Part shown: positions 1 to 6,230 of the stretch, piece by piece
Position numbering within the stretch: position 1 is the stretch's first letter
How the letters are laid out: every line of letters starts with the position of its first letter
Assembly (NCBI GenBank): GCA_043802345.1
Contig: JAZDLC010000448.1
Span: 1 to 6,230, forward strand
Origin: JAZDLC01 sp043802345
GTDB taxonomy: Bacteria > Planctomycetota > B15-G4 > JADJEK01
Direction: 5' to 3'
DNA length: 6,230 nucleotides
The notes under the pieces: generated by a model
What the model was told of the DNA's origin: nothing
Seen by the model: only the letters and a program-made list of their open reading frames with translations
The model's database searches: none
Position numbers and translations under genes: made by a program

Positions 1-945
1 GCCGCCGGCACCGTGGCCAAGGACAGCGTCGAACCGCTGACCGCGCGGCACACCTTCCGCACCGCCAGCAACACCAAGACGTACGTGGCGGCGGCGATGC
101 TGCGCCTCATCGAGATGGGACGGCTCCGACTCGACGACCCGCTGTCCGCGCTCCTGCCGGAGGAAAGGGCGTCCCTGCTGAAGGGCGACGGCTACGACCT
201 CGACGCCATGACCCTGCGGATGGTCCTCAGCCACACCAGCGGCCTGGGCGACCATAGCGATGACGGGCGGTACGATGAGGCGATCCTCGCCGATCCAGAG
301 CGCCGGTGGACGGCTGATGAGCAGATCAGGCTGCTCGTAGAGTGGCGCCGGCCGGTGGGAGCGCCCGGGGAGAAGTACTCCTACTCGGACTCCGGTTACA
401 TCCTCCTGGGAGGGATCATCGAACAGCAGACCGGTCTGAGCCTTGGCACGGCCGTGCGTGAGCTGCTGGAGTACGATCGCCTGGGGCTCTCGAGTACCTA
501 CTGGGAGTACACGGAAGAGCCTCCGGCCGCGGCCGGCCCGCGCGCGCACCAGTATTACGGCGATCTCGACACCAGGGACTGGCACGCCTCCCTCGACCTG
601 TACGGCGGCGGCGGAATCGTCGCCGACGCGCCCGACCTGGCCCGATTCATGCGCCGGCTTCTCGAGGGAGAGGTCCTGCGGCAGGAAGCCGCCCTGGCGG
701 CCATGATGAAGGACGGCACGCCGACCTACCGCCTCGGACTGATGGTCAAGGACCTCTCCGGCTACGAGGCCTTCGGGCACCAGGGGTTCTGGAATACCTT
801 CGCCTTCCATGTGCCCGCCCTCGACCTGACGGTGTCCGGGTGCATCCTCGATCACTTCGCCACCAACGGCCGCGAGTTGGCGGCCGCGCTGGTCGCGGCC
901 GTGGCGGAGGCCGGCGTGATTTCAGGAGTCGTCGGCGATCGTTAA
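1..945 (+). CDS. Class C beta-lactamase-related serine hydrolase (5' end missing)
   Basis: This is a serine hydrolase of the beta-lactamase/penicillin-binding-protein-like fold, a family that includes esterases, D-aminopeptidases and carboxypeptidases. The frame is open from base 1, so the gene starts off the window; the GTG at 13 is in frame but is probably internal, because family members normally have about 30-60 residues before the first motif. Counting from that GTG, three family motifs are present. S19-N-T-K22 (codons from 67) holds the nucleophile Ser and the Lys. Y124-S-D126 (from 382) is the Tyr motif, with Asp in place of the commoner Asn. G255-H-Q-G258 (from 775) is the KTG-equivalent box. 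The usual SHTSGL segment lies at 73-78. It ends without an extra C-terminal domain, and its TAA is 27 bases before the amidase start, so the two are probably co-transcribed. The family call is firm; the substrate is unknown and true beta-lactamase activity is not implied. Confidence 0.9.
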   Translation, partial: AAGTVAKDSVEPLTARHTFRTASNTKTYVAAAMLRLIEMGRLRLDDPLSALLPEERASLLKGDGYDLDAMTLRMVLSHTSGLGDHSDDGRYDEAILADPERRWTADEQIRLLVEWRRPVGAPGEKYSYSDSGYILLGGIIEQQTGLSLGTAVRELLEYDRLGLSSTYWEYTEEPPAAAGPRAHQYYGDLDTRDWHASLDLYGGGGIVADAPDLARFMRRLLEGEVLRQEAALAAMMKDGTPTYRLGLMVKDLSGYEAFGHQGFWNTFAFHVPALDLTVSGCILDHFATNGRELAAALVAAVAEAGVISGVVGDR

Positions 946-972
946 CGGTGTCGGATCGGTCCCGGTTCGTTT

Positions 973-2727
973 ATGGTTCCGACCATGGGAATCGATCGCC
1001 GCCGCTTTCTCCGTTTCTTCGCAGCCACCGGCCTGGGCGGAACGTTGTTTCCCGGCGCGCTCTGGGCGCAGGCCCGGCCGGCGCAGGGGGAGGCGCGCGG
1101 GATCACGATCGAGGCGATCCAGGCCGCCGAGGAAATCGCCGGGATCAGTTTTTCCTCCGAGGAGCGCGAGCAGCTCAGGCGCGAGCTTTCAAGTCAGGTT
1201 CAAAGCTACGAGGAGCTGCGCAAGCTCCACCTGCCGAACGACGTGGCTCCGGCCCTGCTCTTCGATCCGGCGCCGCCCGGCATCGTCGTTCCGCCCGCAG
1301 GGGTGGAGCGGCTGCGGATGTCGCGGGCGCCTTCCCTGGAGCTGCCGTCTGGCGAGGCGGAGATCGCCTTCCTCCCCGTGACCACCCTTTCGCGCCTCCT
1401 TCGCGCGAAGGCGATCAGCTCGGTCGAGCTGACAAACCTGTATTTGAAGCGGCTGGAGAAGTACGGCCCGTTGCTGAAGTGCGTGGTCTCCCTGACCCGG
1501 GAGCTGGCCCTCAAACAGGCGGTGCGAGCCGATCAGGAGATCGCCGAGGGGATGTTCCGCAGCCCGCTGCACGGCATCCCCTGGGGAGCCAAGGACCTCT
1601 TCGCCGTCCGGGACTACAAGACCACCTGGGGCGCCGCGCCGTACCAGGACCAGGTGATCCTCGAGGACGCTACCGTGGTGAGGCGGCTGGAGGAGGCGGG
1701 CGCTGTCCTGGTGGCCAAGCTGACCTTGGGCGCGCTGGCCATGGGCGACACCTGGTTCGGCGGCCGGACACTCTGCCCCTGGAATCTCAAGGCCGGGTCG
1801 AGCGGCTCCTCGGCCGGGCCGGGCGCCGCCACTGCCGCGGGCCTGGTCGGCTTCGCCATCGGCACGGAGACCCGGGGGAGCATCGTTTCTCCCAGCACCC
1901 GCAACGGCAACAGCAGCCTGCGGCCCAGCTTCGGCCGGGTCAGCAGACAAGGCGCCATGGCGCTTTCCTGGAGCATGGACAAGATCGGTCCGATGTGCCG
2001 CAGCGCGGAAGATTGCGCGCTGGTGTTCTCGGCGATCCATGGCGCCGACGGGCGTGACCCGGTCGCCAGGAGCGTGCCGTTCGACTGGGATGGAGACCGG
2101 CCGGCGCAAGACCTGCGCGTGGGTTACTTGAAGAGCGGATTCAAAGAAGGCGGGGAGGGCCGCGATCCGGCCCATGACCGGGAGGTGCTCCGCGTGCTCG
2201 AGGAGGATCTCGCGCTCGATCTGATCGAGGTCGAACTGCCGGAGTTTCCGACCGAGGCGATGGATTTCATCCTGACCGCCGAGGCGGCCGCCGCTTTCGA
2301 CGATCTGACCCTCTCCAACCGGGACGATCTGCTGACCCGCCAGGACCGCTCCGCGTGGCCCAACACCTTCCGGGCGGCGCGCTTCATTCCGGCGGTGGAG
2401 TACATCCAGGCCAACCGGGCCCGCACGGTGTACATGCGCCTGCTGGCCGAAGCGCTACGCTCCGTCGATGTGTTCGTCACGCCATCCTTCGCCAGCGGTG
2501 TGCTGGGACCGACCAATCTCAGCGGCCAGCCGACCGTGGTGGTGCCGAACGGCTTCTCTGAGCGCGGCATGCCGGGGAGCATCTCGTTCGTGGGGGGGCT
2601 GTATCAGGACAGCGAAGCGTTGCTCCTGGCCCACGCCTATCAGCAGGTCACCGAGCACCATCTGCGCCGGCCCGATCTGGACGCGCTTCCGGACGAGGGG
2701 GCGCAACAGGAGGAGGAGGGCGGCTAG
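973..2727 (+). CDS. Tat-exported amidase, amidase-signature (AS) family
   Basis: The 584-residue product belongs to the AS family (GatA/fatty-acid-amide-hydrolase-like), which hydrolyses amides with a Lys/cis-Ser/Ser triad. The N-terminus carries a twin-arginine signal: D8-RRR-F12-L13, a hydrophobic stretch to about residue 31, then an A-Q-A site with likely cleavage after A34, so the enzyme should act outside the cytoplasm. The triad is visible: K207 in a GAKD motif (codon 1591), cis-Ser S279 in GSSAG (1807), and nucleophile S303 in the GTETRGSI loop (1879). The 24-residue gap between the two serines matches the family. The region around residues 45-90 and the C-terminal TPSF and VVVPNGF segments fit a well-populated subgroup of secreted or hypothetical amidases. 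R301 next to the nucleophile loop glycine is unusual, since Gly, Leu or Asp is more common there. No clear Shine-Dalgarno is seen; ATG 985 is an alternative start that keeps the Tat motif. The substrate is unknown. Confidence 0.93.
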   Translation: MVPTMGIDRRRFLRFFAATGLGGTLFPGALWAQARPAQGEARGITIEAIQAAEEIAGISFSSEEREQLRRELSSQVQSYEELRKLHLPNDVAPALLFDPAPPGIVVPPAGVERLRMSRAPSLELPSGEAEIAFLPVTTLSRLLRAKAISSVELTNLYLKRLEKYGPLLKCVVSLTRELALKQAVRADQEIAEGMFRSPLHGIPWGAKDLFAVRDYKTTWGAAPYQDQVILEDATVVRRLEEAGAVLVAKLTLGALAMGDTWFGGRTLCPWNLKAGSSGSSAGPGAATAAGLVGFAIGTETRGSIVSPSTRNGNSSLRPSFGRVSRQGAMALSWSMDKIGPMCRSAEDCALVFSAIHGADGRDPVARSVPFDWDGDRPAQDLRVGYLKSGFKEGGEGRDPAHDREVLRVLEEDLALDLIEVELPEFPTEAMDFILTAEAAAAFDDLTLSNRDDLLTRQDRSAWPNTFRAARFIPAVEYIQANRARTVYMRLLAEALRSVDVFVTPSFASGVLGPTNLSGQPTVVVPNGFSERGMPGSISFVGGLYQDSEALLLAHAYQQVTEHHLRRPDLDALPDEGAQQEEEGG

Positions 2728-2769
2728 GATCCGCAGGAAGAGTGAGTATCGCCCGCTTCTTCAAGGATC
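2728..2769. terminator. Weak candidate hairpin between convergent genes
   Basis: An imperfect inverted repeat lies directly after the amidase stop. GATCC (2728-2732) pairs with GGATC (2765-2769), and GAAGA (2737-2741) pairs with TCTTC (2758-2762). A small internal loop separates the two stems and about 16 bases form the apical loop. It sits where transcripts from both sides meet, but no strong T-run follows on either strand, so intrinsic termination is only a possibility. The rest of the gap to 2839 shows no gene. Confidence 0.22.
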
Positions 2770-2839
2770 ACTTTCCCAGACCGCTTTTGACGAAGCTGCG
2801 TTCCCCAACACTTGTCCAGCGCGGGTTCCAAGGTCCTCA

Positions 2840-3934
2840 TCAGCTCGTCCCGACGGCGTCTGTTGGTCTTGAGTAGAAACGCCGCCGGAAATAGAGCGCC
2901 ACGTGCACCAGGCCGATCAGCACCGGCACCTCGACCAGGGGGCCGATGACCGCGGCGAACGCCACACCGGAGCCGATCCCGAAGATCGCCACGGCGACGG
3001 CGATTGCCAGTTCGAAGTTGTTGCTGGCCGCCGTGAAGGCAATCGTGGTGGTCTTGCCGTAGTCGGCCCCGAGTTTCTTCCCCATCCAGAAGGACACGAG
3101 GAACATCACGACGAAGTAGACGCAAAGAGGGATGGCGATCCGCACGACGTCCAGGGGCAGTTGCACGATGAACTCCCCCTTGAGGGAGAACATCACCAGG
3201 ATCGTGAACAGCAAGGCGATGAGCGTGATCGGCGAGATCTTCGGGATGAACCTCGTCTCGTACCATTCTCGGTTCTTGACCTTGAGCAACACGAATCGCG
3301 TGACCAGGCCCGCAAGGAACGGAATACCGAGATAGATGAACACGCTCTTCGCGATCTCGCCGATCGTGATTCCCTCGACGTTTGCACCTTCCAGGCCGAA
3401 CAGCGGGGGGAGAACGGTGATGAAGAACCAGGCGTAGACCGAAAAGAACACCACCTGGAAGATCGAGTTGAAGGCGACCAGTCCAGCCGCATACTCGGTA
3501 TCGCCCTTGGCCAGGTCGTTCCAGACGATGACCATCGCGATGCAGCGGGCAAGGCCGATCATGATCAGGCCGACCATGTACTCGGGGTAGCCGTGCAGGA
3601 AGAGGATCGCGAGGAAGAACATCAGGATCGGACCGATCACCCAGTTCTGGAGCAGCGAGAGCCCGAGTATCTTGAAGTTCCTGAAGACGTCGCCCAACTC
3701 TTCGTACTTCACCTTCGCGAGCGGCGGGTACATCATCAGGATCAGCCCGATTGCGATCGGAATGTTGGTGGTACCGACCTGGAAGCGGTTGATGAAGCCC
3801 TCGATTCCGGGAACGAGGTAGCCGCAGAGGACCCCGATCGCCATCGCGAGAAAGATCCAGAGCGTCAGGAAACGGTCAAGGAACGAGAGGCGCTTGCGCT
3901 GCTCCGGTTGTGTCGTGACGCACTCAGAATCCAT
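2840..3934 (-). CDS. acr3: Acr3-family arsenite efflux carrier
   Basis: This inner-membrane carrier exports As(III), and in some members Sb(III), using the proton motive force. The 364-residue product is hydrophobic with about ten membrane segments; the first spans roughly residues 22-43 after a charged cytoplasmic N-terminus. The two residues needed for transport in studied Acr3 proteins are present: a Cys in GLARCIAM (C131, codon 3544-3542) and a Glu in SNNFELAIA (E308, codon 3013-3011). Their 177-residue separation is close to that of characterised members. ATG 3934 is preferred because GGAGA (3945-3941) lies six bases before it. The in-frame ATG at 3940, which would add two residues, directly abuts that GGAGA and is a poorer start. 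It is the last gene of the minus-strand arsenic block, about 108 bases after ccdA, and could be co-transcribed with it or have its own control. It is often annotated as arsB, but it is of the Acr3 type, not the ArsB type. Confidence 0.96.
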   Translation of the reverse strand: MDSECVTTQPEQRKRLSFLDRFLTLWIFLAMAIGVLCGYLVPGIEGFINRFQVGTTNIPIAIGLILMMYPPLAKVKYEELGDVFRNFKILGLSLLQNWVIGPILMFFLAILFLHGYPEYMVGLIMIGLARCIAMVIVWNDLAKGDTEYAAGLVAFNSIFQVVFFSVYAWFFITVLPPLFGLEGANVEGITIGEIAKSVFIYLGIPFLAGLVTRFVLLKVKNREWYETRFIPKISPITLIALLFTILVMFSLKGEFIVQLPLDVVRIAIPLCVYFVVMFLVSFWMGKKLGADYGKTTTIAFTAASNNFELAIAVAVAIFGIGSGVAFAAVIGPLVEVPVLIGLVHVALYFRRRFYSRPTDAVGTS

Positions 3935-3940
3935 CAGCAT

Positions 3941-3945
3941 TCTCC
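3941..3945 (-). promoter_or_regulatory. Ribosome binding site that decides the acr3 start
   Basis: On the minus strand the bases read GGAGA. They end six bases before ATG 3934 but touch ATG 3940 directly. Normal Shine-Dalgarno spacing therefore favours the downstream ATG. Confidence 0.55.
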
Positions 3946-3953
3946 ATCAGCCA

Positions 3954-3979
3954 AGGAGTGGGGCGGTCAACGCACTCCT
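3954..3979 (-). repeat. Inverted repeat (hairpin) in the acr3 leader
   Basis: On the minus strand AGGAGTG (3979-3973) is followed after 12 bases by its exact reverse complement CACTCCT (3960-3954). This gives a seven-pair stem, extendable by one G-U pair, about 8 bases upstream of the acr3 Shine-Dalgarno. It lacks a following T-run, so it is not a typical terminator. It could be an RNA processing or stability element, or an operator half-site pair, or chance. The 102-base gap between ccdA and acr3 holds no other recognisable feature. Confidence 0.35.
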
Positions 3980-4042
3980 CCGCAGTCGCTTCCAGTCGTC
4001 CTTTTGAACATCCGGGCCTCGCAAGCAGGCGCGCACGCAGCG

Positions 4043-4732
4043 TCAGAAGAGGAAGAGTACCCACACCCCGACACCGATGATCAAGAGGCCAGCGATGCGG
4101 CGGAGCACCTCGGTCCCCCGGTTCCAACCCTTGGAATCCGCCATGCGCTGGACGAATCCCATCGAAACACCGCCGACCAGGACCAACCCGCAGTGGCCGA
4201 GGCTGTAGGCCACCAGCAGCGTCGCACCGAAGGCCGCACCCTTGAGCGGGACCACGGTCAAGAGAGCGATGAGCACGGGTCCGGCGCAGGGCATGGAAAC
4301 GAGGCCGAACAGGAACCCGAGCAGCAGGGCGCCGACGAAACCCCGGTGCCGCGGCTGAATGCCGCTCGGCGCCGGGATCGGAATCTGCAGGACTCCGAGC
4401 AGGTGAAGGCCCATCAGGAGACAGACGCCGCCAGCGACATACGTCCACCAGTTCTGCTGAAGAACCGAGCTTGCCGCCCATGTGGCCAGGAACAGGATCG
4501 CGAACATGATCGTGAGCCCGATGGCGAAGGTCAGGGACAGAAGGAAGGAGTGCAGGACACGGCCCTTCCGCTCACCCTCCTGTCCGGCGACGAAGCCGAC
4601 CATCAGGGGAACCATCGCGATGACGCACGGGTTGGCGGCTGTCAGAAGCCCACCCAGGAAGGCAGCCAGCGGAGCGAGCCACGGGTTGCCCTGGACAGTC
4701 TGCGCCAACTGCTCCGACAAGTTCTCGAACAT
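4043..4732 (-). CDS. ccdA: CcdA-type membrane thiol-disulfide reductase (DsbD transmembrane family)
   Basis: CcdA proteins pass electrons from cytoplasmic thioredoxin across the inner membrane to extracytoplasmic thiol partners. The 229-residue product has about six membrane segments and matches the small CcdA class, without the extra periplasmic domains of full DsbD. The redox Cys pair is visible in the family contexts: C36 in AANPCVIAMVPL and C149 in SMPCAGPVLIAL (codon 4288-4286). A third Cys, C181 in LGHCG, is not part of the classical pair. The start ATG follows the thioredoxin stop with no gap (TAGATG), and GGAG (4744-4741) lies eight bases before it inside the upstream gene, so translation is probably coupled. 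Placed between a thioredoxin-fold gene and acr3, it is more likely to serve thiol chemistry linked to metalloid resistance than cytochrome c maturation; this role is inferred from context. Confidence 0.92.
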   Translation of the reverse strand: MFENLSEQLAQTVQGNPWLAPLAAFLGGLLTAANPCVIAMVPLMVGFVAGQEGERKGRVLHSFLLSLTFAIGLTIMFAILFLATWAASSVLQQNWWTYVAGGVCLLMGLHLLGVLQIPIPAPSGIQPRHRGFVGALLLGFLFGLVSMPCAGPVLIALLTVVPLKGAAFGATLLVAYSLGHCGLVLVGGVSMGFVQRMADSKGWNRGTEVLRRIAGLLIIGVGVWVLFLF

Positions 4733-5059
4733 CTATTCGACTCCCGCCTTTCCGGCGAAGGCCGACTTGAGATCTTCCTTCGAGATGAATCCTTCGTGAC
4801 GCCAGACCTCGTTCCGCTTCGCGTCGAACAGGACTTGCGTCGGGATCAGACGGATGTTGTACGGCGTCTTTGCCGCGGGGTCTTTCCAGACGTCGATGAA
4901 CAGGGCGGGAGTGATCATGACGCCGTAGGCAGCGAATCTCCTGATATCCTTGACGTGCTCGAGCGTGGAGTCGATGCCGAGCCTGTCGGCTACCTGGCGA
5001 ACCGCGGTCTCCATGGAATCGCACTTGGCGCAGCCAGTTCCCAGCACTTCAATCTTCAT
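4733..5059 (-). CDS. Small thioredoxin-fold protein, apparent Thioredoxin_3/thioredoxin chimera
   Basis: The product has 108 residues and no signal peptide, so it is predicted to be cytoplasmic. Residues 1-56 match the small redox-active disulfide (Thioredoxin_3) family: a first strand MKIEVLG, the active site C10-A-K-C13, and the cis-Pro strand GVMITPALFID with P51. From about V57 the sequence no longer resembles that family, which normally ends near 75-80 residues. It instead reads like the C-terminal half of an ordinary thioredoxin-family protein: VWKDP, then RLIPTQV with a second cis-Pro (P73), then WRHEGF and SKEDL. One CxxC and two cis-Pro loops are thus present. The start has AAAGGA (5073-5068) eight bases upstream. 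It follows the permease by 17 bases and abuts ccdA, suggesting it exchanges electrons with CcdA or reduces a permease or arsenic partner. The redox fold is secure; function of the hybrid is not. Confidence 0.85.
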   Translation of the reverse strand: MKIEVLGTGCAKCDSMETAVRQVADRLGIDSTLEHVKDIRRFAAYGVMITPALFIDVWKDPAAKTPYNIRLIPTQVLFDAKRNEVWRHEGFISKEDLKSAFAGKAGVE

Positions 5060-5076
5060 GGGTGGATTCCTTTCTT

Positions 5077-6230
5077 CTAGTGGAAGGAGCCGTAGATCAT
5101 TCCAACGGCGGTCGCCATCACGATGACCAGAACGGTGAACACGGCGGTCTTCTTGGTGCCGATGATGGAACGAATGACCAGCAGGCTGGGCAACGACAGG
5201 GCGGGACCGGCCAGCAGGAGGGCGAGCGCCGGGCCTGCGTGCATGCCGCGCTCCATCAACGCCTGCAGGATCGGAATCTCCGTCAAGGTCGCGAAGTAGA
5301 ACAGGCAGCCGATCACGGAGGCCATCAGGTTGGACTGCAGGCTGTTGTCGCCGACCAGCTGCGCGACTTGCTCGTTCGGCAGCAGGGCGCCGAGGAAGCC
5401 GACAACGAACACGCCGCCGAACAGCAGCGGAACCAGCAGCTTCGCGAAGTCCCACGTGTTATGCATCCACTCGCCGAGTTCGTCCCTCTCGAACCAGCGC
5501 CAGACCATCAACAAGACCGCGACTCCCATGAGTGCGGCGAGCAGCCACTTGGCGTGAAAGATGGACATGACCCAGCCTTGTCCCTCCTCGACACGCTCGA
5601 TGTCGGTCTTGTCCAGCGAGATCTGATCGCCGACCTTCATTTCGGCCACCGGGCGATCGACCTGGATGACCAGTTCGTCTCGCGTCTCCTGCATGATGAC
5701 GGCCGGAATCTTGATGCCGTCGGTGGTGTGCACCACCACGTTGCCGGGGTTGTACCAGTCGCTGAACACGAGGAACGCCATCATGCAGGCGAAGTAGAGG
5801 ATCGTCTTCCACAGAGCGCGCCGCGGCGCCGGCGATTCGGGTGTGGCGGCGGCGGCCTCCACTCTTTGCTGCTCGTCCTTGCGGAACACTGCCGCCATGA
5901 TGATGCCGATCACGACGCCGAACACGATCGCGCCGACGGCCCGGGCCAGCCCGATGTCGAACCCGAGAACTCGGGCGGTCAGGAAGATCGCCAGGATGTT
6001 GAGAGCCGGCCCCGAGTAGAGGAACGCGGAGGCGGGGCCGAGTCCGGCGCCGACCGCGTAGATGCCGGCGAACATCGGCAGGACGCTGCATGAGCAGACG
6101 GCCAGGATGGTTCCGGACACGGACGCCACAGAGTACGCCTTCACCTTGTTCGACTTCGGCCCAAGGTGTCTCAAGACGGCTTCCTTCGAGAGGAAGGTGA
6201 TGATCGCTCCGGCGATGAACAGCGCCGGCA
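5077..6230 (-). CDS. ArsP/DUF318-family permease (5' end missing)
   Basis: This is a multi-pass inner-membrane permease of the ArsP_1 (DUF318, YraQ-like) family. Characterised ArsP proteins export trivalent organoarsenicals such as methylarsenite. The frame is open to the right edge, so the N-terminus is missing; the TTG at 6174 is not a credible start because family-like sequence (PALFIAGAII, then SKEAV) continues upstream of it. The hallmark segment LAVCSCSVLPMFAGIY (both Cys codons within 6096-6088) is followed by SGPALNILAIFLTARVLG. A polar stretch of about 60 residues (near 5760-5580) separates the two membrane halves and looks like a small beta-rich soluble insert. The C-terminal half carries LTEIPILQALM and LLLAGPALSLPSLLVIRS. 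It lies upstream of the thioredoxin-fold gene in the same direction, an arrangement common for this permease type. The exact substrate, methylarsenite or another metalloid, cannot be read from the sequence. Confidence 0.92.
   Translation of the reverse strand, partial: PALFIAGAIITFLSKEAVLRHLGPKSNKVKAYSVASVSGTILAVCSCSVLPMFAGIYAVGAGLGPASAFLYSGPALNILAIFLTARVLGFDIGLARAVGAIVFGVVIGIIMAAVFRKDEQQRVEAAAATPESPAPRRALWKTILYFACMMAFLVFSDWYNPGNVVVHTTDGIKIPAVIMQETRDELVIQVDRPVAEMKVGDQISLDKTDIERVEEGQGWVMSIFHAKWLLAALMGVAVLLMVWRWFERDELGEWMHNTWDFAKLLVPLLFGGVFVVGFLGALLPNEQVAQLVGDNSLQSNLMASVIGCLFYFATLTEIPILQALMERGMHAGPALALLLAGPALSLPSLLVIRSIIGTKKTAVFTVLVIVMATAVGMIYGSFH

Noticed and set aside
840..2057. A 405-codon + strand frame overlapping the hydrolase end and the amidase
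   Set aside because: It is a low-complexity Arg/Gly/Ala-rich shadow frame. The amidase frame over the same bases contains the full catalytic triad.
3941..4042. A very short reading frame on the minus strand (ATG TTC AAA AGG...) in the ccdA-acr3 gap
   Set aside because: It has only 14 codons, no convincing ribosome binding site and no recognisable leader-peptide pattern.
2903..5080. A 725-codon open frame on the + strand, antisense to acr3, ccdA and the thioredoxin-fold gene
   Set aside because: Its product is almost entirely Asp, His, Glu, Arg and Gln, as expected from the complement of hydrophobic codons in GC-rich genes. It crosses three well-supported genes and shows no domain.
4733..5455. 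A longer 240-codon version of the thioredoxin-fold gene starting at 5455
   Set aside because: The extra N-terminal part is an Arg/Ala/Pro-rich shadow of the permease 3' end. The ATG at 5059 has a good Shine-Dalgarno and starts exactly at the family's first strand.
5062..6093. A 343-codon + strand open frame opposite the permease
   Set aside because: It has the same His/Asp/Gln-rich antisense composition and overlaps a clear ArsP-family coding region.
1..6230. CRISPR arrays, tRNA or rRNA genes, insertion sequences, attachment sites
   Set aside because: I read for regular repeats, cloverleaf-like segments and transposase motifs and saw none.

Overview
The window is GC-rich bacterial DNA with two gene blocks that converge on each other. 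The taxon cannot be fixed from the sequence. The high GC, the Tat-exported amidase and the serine hydrolase suit a soil, sediment or other environmental bacterium, but this is an inference.

Left block (1-2727, + strand): the 3' part of a class C beta-lactamase-related serine hydrolase, whose N-terminus lies off the window. After 27 bases comes an amidase-signature (AS) family enzyme with a twin-arginine signal and a complete Lys/cis-Ser/Ser triad. The two are probably co-transcribed. Both families hydrolyse amide or ester bonds; the substrates are unknown.

Boundary (2728-2839): a 112-base convergent gap with no gene and only a weak hairpin that might act as a terminator.

Right block (2840-6230, - strand, read right to left): an ArsP/DUF318-type permease running off the right edge, a small thioredoxin-fold protein, a CcdA-type membrane disulfide reductase, and an Acr3 arsenite efflux carrier. 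Spacing is 17 bases, then zero (TAGATG), then about 108 bases before acr3. This is a redox-linked arsenic-resistance operon: two efflux permeases with different predicted substrates, plus a thiol/electron-transfer pair. Any ArsR regulator and the promoter must lie beyond position 6230.

The most unusual item is the thioredoxin-fold gene (4733-5059). Its first half reads as a small Thioredoxin_3 protein with a CAKC active site, up to its cis-Pro strand. Its second half reads as the C-terminal half of a different, larger thioredoxin. It looks like an in-frame fusion, by deletion, of two genes that often sit side by side in operons of this kind. No wholly new system was recognised; the novelty lies in this chimera and its place between a permease and CcdA.
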